Shown: piece after piece, positions 17,704-26,564 of the stretch
How positions within the stretch are numbered: the stretch's first letter is position 1
Layout of the letters: every line of letters starts with the position of its first letter
Assembly: GCA_026399075.1 (NCBI GenBank)
Contig: JAPLRR010000033.1
Location: 1-63,147, forward strand
Direction of reading: 5' to 3'
DNA length: 63,147 nt
From: Methylococcales bacterium
GTDB taxonomy: Bacteria > Pseudomonadota > Gammaproteobacteria > Methylococcales > Methylomonadaceae
Translations under genes and position numbers: made by a program
Notes under the pieces: generated by a model
Seen by the model: only the letters and a program-made list of their open reading frames with translations
Told to the model about the DNA's origin: nothing
Databases searched by the model: none

Positions 17704-18099
17704 ATGCACATACTCATTTTTGTAGGGCTCATATTGCTTACCGGCGCAGCCGTATGGGCTTCTTTACAGCCTAGGGAAAAACTACAGGCCACGTGGGAAG
17801 AAATTTCAACGCCTTTTACAGGTAAAAAGAAGGATTGGGCGACCCCGCTTAAAGCATGGGCAAAAGCGTCTTTAAATGAAGAAGTGCAGTTGCAAAAATG
17901 GTTGGCCTCGCTGTCAGTTGAGGGTTTGCAAGGTTTGGGTGAAAAACTCGCTGAGTTTTGCACAGAAATGAATGTGAATTTAGATTGGTTGCACGACCCC
18001 AAAGCTAAAATTACACCGGAAGCTAAAAAAGCCGCCGAAGAGACCATTATAGATTATTGCAAAATGTGCCAAAAAGCCGTTAAGCAACAAGCTAAATGA
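17704..18099 (+). CDS. Hypothetical membrane-anchored helical protein
   Basis: A 131-residue protein I do not recognise. Residues 3-19 form one hydrophobic helix (ILIFVGLILLTGAAVWA); the rest is polar, mainly helical and rich in Lys and Glu. Two Cys (CKMC) lie near the C terminus. ATG 17704 is preceded by a purine-rich AGAGAAGG at good spacing. Codon use fits its neighbours. It is most likely a real inner-membrane protein with a cytoplasmic tail; no function can be assigned. Confidence 0.7.
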   Translation: MHILIFVGLILLTGAAVWASLQPREKLQATWEEISTPFTGKKKDWATPLKAWAKASLNEEVQLQKWLASLSVEGLQGLGEKLAEFCTEMNVNLDWLHDPKAKITPEAKKAAEETIIDYCKMCQKAVKQQAK

Positions 18100-18306
18100 G
18101 ATTTGGGTGGCTTAGCTAGCTCTAATCGTGGTGGTTGGCAAGTTTAGGTCTTCGGCAATAAGTCCGGTTCACCTTGATGGGTTCAATAGGGGAGGGGCTG
18201 GCTTGTACTGGGTTATTTTGCTTTGGGCTAAGAAAAGGACGCTTAGCCTTGGTGTTATGTTTTGTTGGCATGGCGCTGCTTGCGTGAATGCCGTATACTG
18301 GCAAAC

Positions 18307-18657
18307 GGAAGAGTCAGCTGGACAGTCGCTGTTTTATCGTCAAGATAAAATGGAGGAAAGTCCGGGCTCCATTGGGCAGGGTGCCAGGTAACGCCTGGGA
18401 GGCGTGAGCCTACGGAAAGTGCCGCAGAAAATATACCGCCAGTCAATTGACCGGTAAGGGTGAAAAGGTGCGGTAAGAGCGCACCGCGCAACTGGTAACA
18501 GGAGTGGCATGGTAAACCCCACCCGGAGCAAGATCAAATAGAGGGACAGACGCGTGGCCCGCGCGGTTCCTGGGTAGATTGCTTGAGCTGCAAGGTGACT
18601 TGCAGCCTAGATGAATGGCTGTTCTCGACAGAACCCGGCTTATAGGCTGGCTCTTTC
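18307..18657 (+). ncRNA. rnpB: RNase P RNA, type A
   Basis: The catalytic RNA that matures tRNA 5' ends. Conserved blocks are readable and in order: GACAGTCGC, GAGGAAAGTCCGGGCTCC, CAGGGTGCCAGGTAACGCC, AAGGGTGAAAAGGTGCGG, TAAGAGCGCACCGCG, GGTAAACCCCACCCGGAGCA, AGATGAATGGCTG and ACAGAACCCGGCTTAT. The 5' GAGTCAGCT and 3' GGCTGGCTC ends pair as helix P1, which sets the ends to within a few bases. The RNA is about 350 nt, similar to E. coli rnpB (377 nt). Confidence 0.95.
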
Positions 18658-18670
18658 TTTTTGTTGTGCC

Positions 18671-18700
18671 AGTGGGTCGCCAGACCCATTGTTTTTCTTT
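18671..18700 (+). terminator. rnpB terminator
   Basis: TGGGTC (18673-18678) pairs with GACCCA (18683-18688) around GCCA, extended by two weaker pairs, then TTGTTTTTCTTT. It is placed just after the rnpB 3' end. Confidence 0.8.
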
Positions 18701-18950
18701 GTTGTCATCGTGACATTCCGTTTTTCTTTCGCCGGTTAAATAGTGCGGCAAAATCCCTTCAAGCTGTTCTGCATAATTGAGATTAAGCTGATGTTCTTTG
18801 TGGGCTTATTCTAAAGTGTTGTCTTAGCACTGTTAATTAACCACCTGAAAAATCATGGAATTTATTTTGCTATTTTTTTTGTGGTTTAGTCCCGTTTTGA
18901 TGGTCACGTAAGTCATTGTCAAAAAAGAAAGAGTTTAAATGAAATCATCC

Positions 18951-18979
18951 TTGACTAAGAGCTGTTTGGAATTTATAGT
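18951..18979 (+). promoter_or_regulatory. Sigma70-type promoter of the dcw cluster
   Basis: TTGACT (18951-18956), a 17-bp spacer and TATAGT (18974-18979) give a near-consensus promoter with an expected start about 18986. It lies directly upstream of the AAAGTGG repeats and about 70 bp before mraZ, matching the location of Pmra in E. coli. Confidence 0.75.
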
Positions 18980-18984
18980 GATTC

Positions 18985-19026
18985 CGAGTGGTAAAAAAGT
19001 GGTAAAAAAGTGGTGAAAAATGGTTT
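18985..19026 (+). promoter_or_regulatory. Putative MraZ operator: AAAGTGG-like direct repeats
   Basis: GTGGTAAAAA repeats begin at 18988, 18999 and 19010 (exactly 11 bp apart), and a weaker TGG follows at 19021. Each is one helical turn from the next. MraZ is known to bind arrays of TGGG/AAAGTG-type direct repeats upstream of its own gene. The position, just after the promoter, would allow MraZ to repress the division and cell-wall cluster. Confidence 0.75.
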
Positions 19027-19051
19027 TTTTGGGATTCATTTGGGGTAAGCT

Positions 19052-19519
19052 TTGTTTCGTGGCATCAGTTCAATCAACTTAGACGATAAGGGGCGGATTG
19101 CAGTCCCAACACGTTACCGTGAAGAGTTGCAAGATTGTTGTGAACGTCAAATGGTTTTGACTGTGGCTGTTGATGAGCGTTGTGTTGGTGAAAACGGTTG
19201 TTTATGGCTGTACCCTTTGCCGGAATGGGAAAAACTTGAATATACCATCAGTAAATTACCTACTTTAAATAAGATGGCTGGCAAGTTAAGGCGCTTTGTG
19301 ATCGGAAATGCATCCGAATGTGAAATGGATGGGCATGGGCGATTGCAAATACCTGAAAAAATGAGAAAATTTGCCTCCATGGATAAAAAAATCATCTTGG
19401 TTGGCCAGCTTAACAAGTTTGAAATTTGGAATGAAAATGCTTGGGCGGCCAAAGAAAAACAATGGCTGGAAGGCGATGATAATGAGGGCTTAGAAGAGCT
19501 AGGGCCGTTATCTTTTTAA
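19052..19519 (+). CDS. mraZ: Transcriptional regulator MraZ
   Basis: A 155-residue protein with two AbrB-like swapped-hairpin domains: residues 1-50 (FRGISSINLDDKGRIAVPTR) and about 78-125 (ECEMDGHGRLQIPEKMRKFA). MraZ forms a ring and binds the direct repeats before its own gene to damp the dcw cluster. The start is TTG 19052: MFRG is the invariant family start and no ATG is near. A rare start codon should keep the level low. It is followed 16 bp later by rsmH. Confidence 0.95.
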   Translation: MFRGISSINLDDKGRIAVPTRYREELQDCCERQMVLTVAVDERCVGENGCLWLYPLPEWEKLEYTISKLPTLNKMAGKLRRFVIGNASECEMDGHGRLQIPEKMRKFASMDKKIILVGQLNKFEIWNENAWAAKEKQWLEGDDNEGLEELGPLSF

Positions 19520-19535
19520 TACGGGAGAATTGTTA

Positions 19536-20462
19536 GTGGAACATTTACCCGTTATGTATGCAGAAGCTTTGCAGCAGTTGGCGATTAAGCAAGATGGGAT
19601 TTATCTCGATGGTACATTTGGGCGGGGCGGGCATAGTCAAGGCATTTTAAATTTGCTTGGCCCCAACGGGAAATTGCTGGCTTTTGATCGGGATTTTGAT
19701 GCAGTTTCTTCGGTTGGTGCAGAAGCGATGCGCTTGGATGGGCGCTTCAAATTAATTCATAGCTGTTTTTCTGAACTGGAAGGTATAGTCCAAACGGCTG
19801 GCCTGACCGGAAAAATTGATGGTATTTTGTTGGATTTGGGCGTGTCTTCACCCCAGCTAGATAACCCTGGGAGGGGTTTTAGTTTTTTGCGGGACGGGCC
19901 TTTGGATATGCGCATGGATGATAGTTCCGGTGTATCGGCCGTACAATGGCTGGCTAGTGTTGAAGAAGACTACTTGGTTAAAGTCTTATTTGATTATGGT
20001 GAAGAAAAATTCGCAAGGCGTATTGCTAGGGCGGTGGTTGAAAAAAGAGTAGATTCACCGATCACCACGACCCGGCAATTGGCGGAACTTGTTGCAAGTG
20101 CAGTGCCTATGCGGGAGATTCATAAACATCCTGCAACCCGTACGTTTCAAGCAATCCGAATTGAAGTTAATAGGGAGCTGGAAGAGTTAAAGGCTGTTTT
20201 AGAGCAGTCCGTCCGGGTTCTGGGCCCGGGAGGGCGTTTAGTAGTTATTTCTTTTCATTCGTTGGAAGACAGAATTGTCAAGCGCTTTATCAGGGATGAG
20301 TCGGGTGCAAAGTATAACCCCGGCAAGTTGCCTATTAAGGAAGTGGACATCGCCAAGGGTATGTTAAAGAAAATGGGTAAAGCCTTGAAAGCCGATAAAC
20401 AGGAAATTAGCCAGAACCCTAGGGCCAGAAGTGCCGTCATGCGTGTTGCCGAGAGAATTTAA
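19536..20462 (+). CDS. rsmH: 16S rRNA (cytosine(1402)-N4)-methyltransferase
   Basis: A 308-residue SAM-dependent methyltransferase that modifies C1402 in the ribosomal decoding centre. SAM-binding motif: YLDGTFGRGGHSQGIL near the N terminus; other family blocks are DGILLDLGVSSPQLD and HPATRTFQAIRIEVN. GTG 19536 (VEHLPVMYAEAL) is preceded by GGGAGA; an in-frame TTG lies two codons upstream but would overlap the spacing. Its stop abuts ftsL. Confidence 0.95.
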   Translation: MEHLPVMYAEALQQLAIKQDGIYLDGTFGRGGHSQGILNLLGPNGKLLAFDRDFDAVSSVGAEAMRLDGRFKLIHSCFSELEGIVQTAGLTGKIDGILLDLGVSSPQLDNPGRGFSFLRDGPLDMRMDDSSGVSAVQWLASVEEDYLVKVLFDYGEEKFARRIARAVVEKRVDSPITTTRQLAELVASAVPMREIHKHPATRTFQAIRIEVNRELEELKAVLEQSVRVLGPGGRLVVISFHSLEDRIVKRFIRDESGAKYNPGKLPIKEVDIAKGMLKKMGKALKADKQEISQNPRARSAVMRVAERI

Positions 20463-20729
20463 GTGCTTATAAACAGACTGTTGGGCGTGGCAGGTATTTT
20501 GCTGCTGATATCCGCTTTGGCGGTAATTTATAGCAAATATTACTCCCGATTGATCTTTATAGAGATCCAAAAACAAGAAAGGGCGCTAGATCAGTATGAA
20601 GTCGAATGGGGCCAAATGCAATTGGAACTGACTATGTTGGCTGAGCAAAATCGGGTTGAGCGGGTGGCACGGGAGCAATTGAAACTGGCCATGCCCTTGC
20701 GGGAAAAAATTATTTATATTAAGCCGTAA
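20463..20729 (+). CDS. ftsL: Cell division protein FtsL
   Basis: An 88-residue bitopic protein: a short cytoplasmic start, one membrane helix (residues about 5-22, LLGVAGILLLISALAVIY) and a periplasmic leucine-zipper-like coiled coil. FtsL joins FtsB and FtsQ in the division complex. The start codon is GTG, directly after the rsmH stop; ftsI begins at the base after its own stop. Identity is given by size, topology and position more than by sequence. Confidence 0.9.
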   Translation: MLINRLLGVAGILLLISALAVIYSKYYSRLIFIEIQKQERALDQYEVEWGQMQLELTMLAEQNRVERVAREQLKLAMPLREKIIYIKP

Positions 20730-22574
20730 ATGTTAGATTTTCGAGGTAGAACTACGGCGAAGCGGCCGACAGACGATTTTTCGGGTAGACGAAAATTCTT
20801 GGTTATTTTTGTGATGGTTTGTATGTCGGCGTTGGCAGGCCGTGCTGTTTATTTACAGGTTCTGAGCAAGAAATTCTTACAGGAACAAGGGGACATGAGG
20901 CAGGTCGATGATGTCTCGGTCTCAGCCTATAGGGGCATGATTAAGGATAGGAATGGCGCGCCATTAGCCGTCAGCACACCTGTTGAATCTATCGCCATCA
21001 ATCCCAAGGAACTGACGACTGATGACAAAATCAAGATTAAGCACCTGGAAAAAGAGTATAAGCACACCCAAAAACTGGAAAAATTGACGGACAATGATAA
21101 GGCGAGGGTACTGCAAAATTATCATCTGGATCGGGCAACGAAAATCAAACAAATGGAAAGCCTGCTGGATTTACCGCCAGAGAAAATTTCCGGCTTGCTG
21201 AAGGAAGAGCCCCTTAAACCCTTCGTGTATATTGCCAGACGGATTAATCCAGGGCTGGGGGATCAAATCAAAGCGCTTAAATTGGCAGGCGTTTACTTTG
21301 AGCGCGAATTTAAACGGTTTTATCCTACAGGCGGTGTTTCCGGGCATATCGTTGGTTTTACGAATGCTGAAGAAGTTGGCCAAGCAGGGATGGAGCTGGG
21401 TTATGAGCAGCTGTTGAAAGGTACGCCGGGCAGCAAACGGGTGCTCAGGGATGGTCAGCGACGTATCATTGAGGACATTGAAAATATAAAAGAACCGGTG
21501 TCTGGAAAGACATTGGAGCTGAGCATCGATCAGCGCATCCAGTATCTTGCCTACCGTGAACTGCAACTGGCAGTAAATGCCAATAAGGCAAAATCAGGTG
21601 TGCTGGTGGTGTTGGATGCTAAAAATGGGGAAATTCTCGCGGCAGTCAACCAGCCGTCGTTCAATCCCAATACGCGCGTTGGACTAAAGGAAATTGTATA
21701 CAGAAACCGGGCCCTCACGGATATTTTTGAGCCAGGTTCTACGGTAAAGCCTTTTGTGGTTGCGGCGGCATTGGAGGGTGGTTATATCAGCCCGAATGCC
21801 TCATTTGCTACGCACGGAACTTATCAGATAGGCCGTAATACCGTTAAGGATGTGCATAATTACGGGACTTTGGATTTAACGCATGTCATCAAAAAATCCA
21901 GCAATATTGGTGTGACCATGATGTCATTAAAAATGCCGCCGAAATACTTTTGGGGTATTTACCATAAGCTTGGTTTCGGGACATCAGCGGGTTCTGGTTT
22001 CCCTGGCGAAGCCAGTGGCACGCTTAGGGACTATAAAAAATGGAGTGAATTTGACCGGGCGATCTTGTCTTTTGGCTATGGCCTGAGCAGTTCCGCATTA
22101 CAACTGGCCAGGGCATATACCGCTTTGGCCGATGACGGTATTTTGCATTCTGTAAGTTTGTTGAAACGTGAAGACGAAGAAGACGACGATGCGGTGCGTG
22201 TTTTCTCGGCAAAAACAGCAAGAAGTGTCAGGAAAATGATGGAAACCGTGCTCATGAAGGACGGTACCGCTTATGAAGCCAGAGTGGACGGCTACAGTGC
22301 TGCCGGTAAGACCGGGACAGTAAAAAAAGCAGCCGGTTCGCATGGTTATGCCCAAAAAAGTTATTTTGCGGTGTTTGCTGGCATGGCGCCGGTAAATGAT
22401 CCACGGTTAATAATCGTTGTCATGATTGATGAACCTTCGGCAGGACAGTATTACGGTGGCTTGGTTTCAGCGCCAGTATTTTCTAAGGTAATGGCGGGGG
22501 CTTTGCGTATATTGGAAGTTGCCCCTGACCAAGAAGAAACAATGCCTATTTTATTGACCCACAAAAGCCAATAG
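20730..22574 (+). CDS. ftsI: Septal peptidoglycan transpeptidase (PBP3)
   Basis: A 614-residue class B penicillin-binding protein. It has one N-terminal membrane helix (about residues 24-42), a pedestal domain, and a C-terminal transpeptidase with the three active-site motifs: STVK with Ser337, SSN at 390-392, and KTG at 527-529. It cross-links septal peptidoglycan. ATG 20730 immediately follows the ftsL stop, so translation is probably coupled. Confidence 0.97.
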   Translation: MLDFRGRTTAKRPTDDFSGRRKFLVIFVMVCMSALAGRAVYLQVLSKKFLQEQGDMRQVDDVSVSAYRGMIKDRNGAPLAVSTPVESIAINPKELTTDDKIKIKHLEKEYKHTQKLEKLTDNDKARVLQNYHLDRATKIKQMESLLDLPPEKISGLLKEEPLKPFVYIARRINPGLGDQIKALKLAGVYFEREFKRFYPTGGVSGHIVGFTNAEEVGQAGMELGYEQLLKGTPGSKRVLRDGQRRIIEDIENIKEPVSGKTLELSIDQRIQYLAYRELQLAVNANKAKSGVLVVLDAKNGEILAAVNQPSFNPNTRVGLKEIVYRNRALTDIFEPGSTVKPFVVAAALEGGYISPNASFATHGTYQIGRNTVKDVHNYGTLDLTHVIKKSSNIGVTMMSLKMPPKYFWGIYHKLGFGTSAGSGFPGEASGTLRDYKKWSEFDRAILSFGYGLSSSALQLARAYTALADDGILHSVSLLKREDEEDDDAVRVFSAKTARSVRKMMETVLMKDGTAYEARVDGYSAAGKTGTVKKAAGSHGYAQKSYFAVFAGMAPVNDPRLIIVVMIDEPSAGQYYGGLVSAPVFSKVMAGALRILEVAPDQEETMPILLTHKSQ

Positions 22575-22582
22575 CTTCAACT

Positions 22583-24103
22583 ATGAAACTTAACGTGTTA
22601 TTGGATGGATTGGCATTGACGCCAAATTCTTGCTTGGAAAGAATAGCAGAACTGCCTATTACAGGGCTGGCGTTGGATAGTAGGGAACTGGCCGAGGGAA
22701 ATGTCTTTATTGCTTTGGCAGGCGCTAAGCAACATGGTTTGGCGCATTTGGCGCAAGCTCTCGCTCAAGGGGCTGTCGCCGTTCTTTATGACCCGGCGGG
22801 TGAAGGCGAACTTCTGGCTAGGCAAGCCGCAGATAATGTGCTGATGCTTGCAGTCGATAATCTGGGTTTGATATTGGGTGAAATCGCAGGGCGTTTTTAT
22901 GATGCCCCATCCCAGTTACTGTCTGTGATCGGCATTACTGGTACCAATGGCAAAACTTCTTGCAGCCAGTTTTTGGGCCAATTGTTGGATGATTGCGGAA
23001 TTATTGGCACCTTGGGTTGGGGCGGGTGGGGCAATTTGCACAAAACAATGAATACCACCCCAGATGCCTTGGAAATCCAAAGAATTCTGGCCCAATTAGT
23101 AAAAGATAATAAAAAATTCGTGGCGATGGAGGTTTCTTCGCATGGATTGGAACAGGGCAGGGTTAATGGAGTTACTTTTAAAGGTGCTGTTTTTACCAAT
23201 ATTAGCCGTGACCATCTTGATTATCACGGCACTATGGAAGCTTATCTGCAAGCCAAGTTATTGTTACTCAATAAACCAGGCTTAGATTTTGCTGTCGTGA
23301 ATCTTGACGATCCATACAGTGGGCGCATTATAGCGGCAGTCCCACAAACAGCCAGGATTTTGGGCTTTAGCGTGCAGGGAAACACCCTACCTACAGGCAA
23401 TTGCATTAGTGCAGCGGCTATTTCGCACAAAGTGGACGGCATTGAATTTACTGTCTGTTGGCAAGAAGAAAGCCTGCGGGTAAAGGTTCCGCTTTATGGC
23501 GACTTTAATACCGAGAATGTTTTGGCGGTATTGGCGGTGATGCTGGCCCTCGGTCTTACTATGTCGGAGGCGGTCACTAGATTGCCATTGCTAAAACCAG
23601 TTACTGGTCGTATGGAGCGCTTTGGGGGTGACGGTTTGCCGTTGGTTTTTGTTGATTATGCGCATACACCCGATGCCTTGGATAAGGTGTTGTCCAGCGT
23701 CAGAAAGCATTGCGGCAAGTCGCTATGGGTTGTGTTCGGCTGTGGTGGCAACCGGGATTCCGGAAAACGTCCCCAAATGGGACGCATCGCCGGGCAGCTG
23801 GCTGATTATGTCATTATTACCGATGATAACCCGCGTTTTGAAAATGGACTGGATATAGTGAATGACATTTTGGACGGGTGTGGCACTGCGATAACTCGCG
23901 TTGAGCCCACCAGTAAACTACAAGTCCAACAAAATCGGGAGCAGGCAATACAGCAGGCGATAGCGCAGGCTGGCGTTGAGGATTGTATTGTCGTTGCTGG
24001 CAAGGGACATGAACGCTACCAAGAAATAAACGGGGTGCATACGCCATTCAGCGATAGTCAGGTGGTAATTGATGCGTTAAAAATGAGGGCTAAAAATCAA
24101 TGA
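22583..24103 (+). CDS. murE: UDP-MurNAc-tripeptide synthetase
   Basis: A 506-residue Mur ligase. The ATP site GTNGKT is at 120-125 (Lys124). DNPR at 415-418 is the motif that selects meso-diaminopimelate, so the organism has DAP-type peptidoglycan. It adds the third residue to UDP-MurNAc-L-Ala-D-Glu in the cytoplasm. Its stop overlaps the murF start (ATGA-type). Confidence 0.97.
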   Translation: MKLNVLLDGLALTPNSCLERIAELPITGLALDSRELAEGNVFIALAGAKQHGLAHLAQALAQGAVAVLYDPAGEGELLARQAADNVLMLAVDNLGLILGEIAGRFYDAPSQLLSVIGITGTNGKTSCSQFLGQLLDDCGIIGTLGWGGWGNLHKTMNTTPDALEIQRILAQLVKDNKKFVAMEVSSHGLEQGRVNGVTFKGAVFTNISRDHLDYHGTMEAYLQAKLLLLNKPGLDFAVVNLDDPYSGRIIAAVPQTARILGFSVQGNTLPTGNCISAAAISHKVDGIEFTVCWQEESLRVKVPLYGDFNTENVLAVLAVMLALGLTMSEAVTRLPLLKPVTGRMERFGGDGLPLVFVDYAHTPDALDKVLSSVRKHCGKSLWVVFGCGGNRDSGKRPQMGRIAGQLADYVIITDDNPRFENGLDIVNDILDGCGTAITRVEPTSKLQVQQNREQAIQQAIAQAGVEDCIVVAGKGHERYQEINGVHTPFSDSQVVIDALKMRAKNQ

Positions 24104-25476
24104 AAATGATGCTGAGCGACTGTGCGGGCGTAGTGCAGGGCAAACTAATTGGGGAAGACGCCCCTTTTATGTCGGTTAGCATAGACACGCGGGCCATTAA
24201 GCCGGGGCAACTATATGTTGCCATTAAAGGGCACAACTTTGACGGCAATGATTTTATCCCACTGGCCGATCAGGCTGGTGCGGTGGCGGCTATTGTGCAT
24301 AGTGGCGTTGAAACCAGCTTGCCGCATATTGTTGTAGATGACACCCGTTTAGCGTTGGCGCAGTTGGCAGGTGCCTGGAGAAATGCACTTAGCACAGATG
24401 GCAAGGGACTTTCAGTGGTTGGGGTTACCGGAAGTAACGGCAAGACCACGGTCAAGGAAATGGTTGCGGCCATTTTGGCCGTAAATGGCCCCGTGCTGTT
24501 TACCCAAGGCAACTTGAACAATGACATTGGGGTGCCTTTAACCTTATTGCGTTTAGACGGGCAGCACCGTTATGCCGTGATTGAAATGGGCGCGAACCAT
24601 CCAGGGGAGATAGCCTATTCCAGCAGTTATGCACAGGCAGATGTCGTGGTTATCACGAATGCGGGTGCTGCACATATTGAAGGTTTCGGAAGTATTGAGG
24701 GGGTTGCCAAAGCCAAGGGTGAGATCATCGAAACCCTTAAGCCAGACGGCATCGCAATAATCAATAAAGATGATGTCCATTTTGGCTATTGGCAGTCAGT
24801 TGCAGGCAACAGAAAGATTCTATCATTTGGATTAAACGCCAATGCAGATATCAGTGCTACGGAAATTAAAACAGAAATAGATGGCGGTGCGTTTGTCACT
24901 GCCTTTGAATTGATTGCTGGGCAAGGCAAAGTTGGTGTCAACCTTAAATTGGCAGGCCAGCATAATGTCGTTAATGCCTTGGCGGCCACTGCGGCCGCGA
25001 TAGCTTTAGGCATAGGGCTAGACCAGATTAAACAAGGCCTGGAAACGGTAAAGCCGGTGACTGGCCGATTGCAGCTTCTACGTAGCCGCTTAGGAAATAT
25101 TGTTATAGATGACACTTACAATGCCAATTCAGCCTCGCTAAAAGCAGGGCTGGAGGTGTTGGCTGGATTGGGTGGCAAACCATGGTTGGTTTTAGGGGCC
25201 TTTGGCGAGCTGGGGCCTGAGAGCCAGAAAATCCATGAGGCTATGGCGGCTGATATTAAGGGCAGTGGTGTGGTACGGTTGTTGGCGGTTGGTGCAGACA
25301 GTAAGTTTACAGTGGATGCTTTTGGTAAAGGGGCGACTTTTTTTGAAAACCAACAGGATTTGATTGCCTCGCTAAACCAAGAGCTAACAGGCGATGAAAC
25401 GATTTTGATTAAAGGTTCAAGGGCCCAGCGCATGGAAAATGTAGCGGCGGCTTTGATTGATGATTTCAGGAATTAA
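24100..25476 (+). CDS. murF: UDP-MurNAc-tripeptide-D-Ala-D-Ala ligase
   Basis: A 458-residue Mur ligase with the P-loop GVTGSNGKTTVKEM (near residue 107) and the family block IDDTYNANSASLKAGLEVL in the C-terminal domain. It attaches D-Ala-D-Ala to the tripeptide precursor. The start overlaps murE by four bases; mraY follows three bases later. Confidence 0.97.
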   Translation: MKMMLSDCAGVVQGKLIGEDAPFMSVSIDTRAIKPGQLYVAIKGHNFDGNDFIPLADQAGAVAAIVHSGVETSLPHIVVDDTRLALAQLAGAWRNALSTDGKGLSVVGVTGSNGKTTVKEMVAAILAVNGPVLFTQGNLNNDIGVPLTLLRLDGQHRYAVIEMGANHPGEIAYSSSYAQADVVVITNAGAAHIEGFGSIEGVAKAKGEIIETLKPDGIAIINKDDVHFGYWQSVAGNRKILSFGLNANADISATEIKTEIDGGAFVTAFELIAGQGKVGVNLKLAGQHNVVNALAATAAAIALGIGLDQIKQGLETVKPVTGRLQLLRSRLGNIVIDDTYNANSASLKAGLEVLAGLGGKPWLVLGAFGELGPESQKIHEAMAADIKGSGVVRLLAVGADSKFTVDAFGKGATFFENQQDLIASLNQELTGDETILIKGSRAQRMENVAAALIDDFRN

Positions 25477-25479
25477 ACA

Positions 25480-26562
25480 ATGTTACTTTATTTTGCAGAT
25501 TATTTGATGACCTTTGATGGCGGATTTAGGGTATTTCATTACCTGACTTTCCGCGCCATTCTTGGGGCATTAACCTCATTGTTGATTTCATTTATTATCG
25601 GCCCGGTAATGATTCGGAAATTAAGCCGTAAGAAAATTGGCCAAAGCATCCGTGAATTGGGGCCGCAGTCGCATTATGAAAAAGCCGGCACGCCAACCAT
25701 GGGCGGCACATTAATTTTGGTGGCTATCGCTTTTAGCACCCTGTTATGGGCCGACCTTAGCAATCGATATATCTGGGTTATTTTACTGGTTACTTTGGGT
25801 TATGGCATAGTCGGGTTTGTTGATGACTACAGGAAGGTAATTAAAAACAATAGCGACGGCTTATCCGCCAAGGCCAAGTATTTCTGGCAGTCAGTCATCG
25901 GTTTGGCTGCGGCTATTTTTTTGTATAAAACTGCAACTTTACCCGCAGAAACTCAATTCATTATCCCATTCTTTAAGGATATTATGTTGGATATGGGTTT
26001 GATGTATATCGTTTTGACCTATTTTGTCATTGTTGGTACCAGTAATGCAGTCAATTTGACAGATGGCTTGGATGGTCTGGCGATTATGCCGACTGTGATG
26101 GTGGCCACTGGCTTGGGGATTTTCGCTTATCTTTCAGGGCATGTCACGTTTTCGGATTACTTGGCCATCCCCTACTTGCCTAATGCAGGCGAACTGATAG
26201 TGTTTTGCGCCGCCCTAGTGGGTGCTGGGCTTGGGTTTCTATGGTTTAACGCCTACCCCGCAATGGTGTTTATGGGGGATGTTGGTGCTTTGGCTTTGGG
26301 TGCTGCCCTAGGTGTTCTTGCTGTATTGGTCAGGCAAGAAATTGTCTTGATGATTATGGGTGGTGTGTTTGTGATGGAGACGGTATCAGTCATTATCCAA
26401 GTTGCCTCATTTAAGTTAACCGGTAAGCGGGTTTTTCGGATGGCGCCCATCCATCACCATTTTGAATTGAAAGGCTGGCCAGAACCCCGTGTGATTGTGC
26501 GTTTTTGGATTATCACCGTCATATTGGTGCTGATTGGGCTGGCAACCTTGAAACTGAGATAA
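25480..26562 (+). CDS. mraY: Phospho-MurNAc-pentapeptide transferase
   Basis: A 360-residue protein with ten predicted membrane helices. Signature motifs: VDDYRKV (catalytic aspartates, about residue 115), [11 protein letters not shown] (about 190) and [14 protein letters not shown] near the C terminus. It makes lipid I on undecaprenyl phosphate. Length and topology are normal; murD follows after two bases. Confidence 0.97.
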   Translation: MLLYFADYLMTFDGGFRVFHYLTFRAILGALTSLLISFIIGPVMIRKLSRKKIGQSIRELGPQSHYEKAGTPTMGGTLILVAIAFSTLLWADLSNRYIWVILLVTLGYGIVGFVDDYRKVIKNNSDGLSAKAKYFWQSVIGLAAAIFLYKTATLPAETQFIIPFFKDIMLDMGLMYIVLTYFVIVGTSNAVNLTDGLDGLAIMPTVMVATGLGIFAYLSGHVTFSDYLAIPYLPNAGELIVFCAALVGAGLGFLWFNAYPAMVFMGDVGALALGAALGVLAVLVRQEIVLMIMGGVFVMETVSVIIQVASFKLTGKRVFRMAPIHHHFELKGWPEPRVIVRFWIITVILVLIGLATLKLR

Positions 26563-26564
26563 AA

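Noticed and set aside
18988..19023. Short CRISPR-like array
   Set aside because: The repeats are only about 11 bp with no spacers and fit an operator before mraZ; no CRISPR array or cas gene is seen anywhere in the window.
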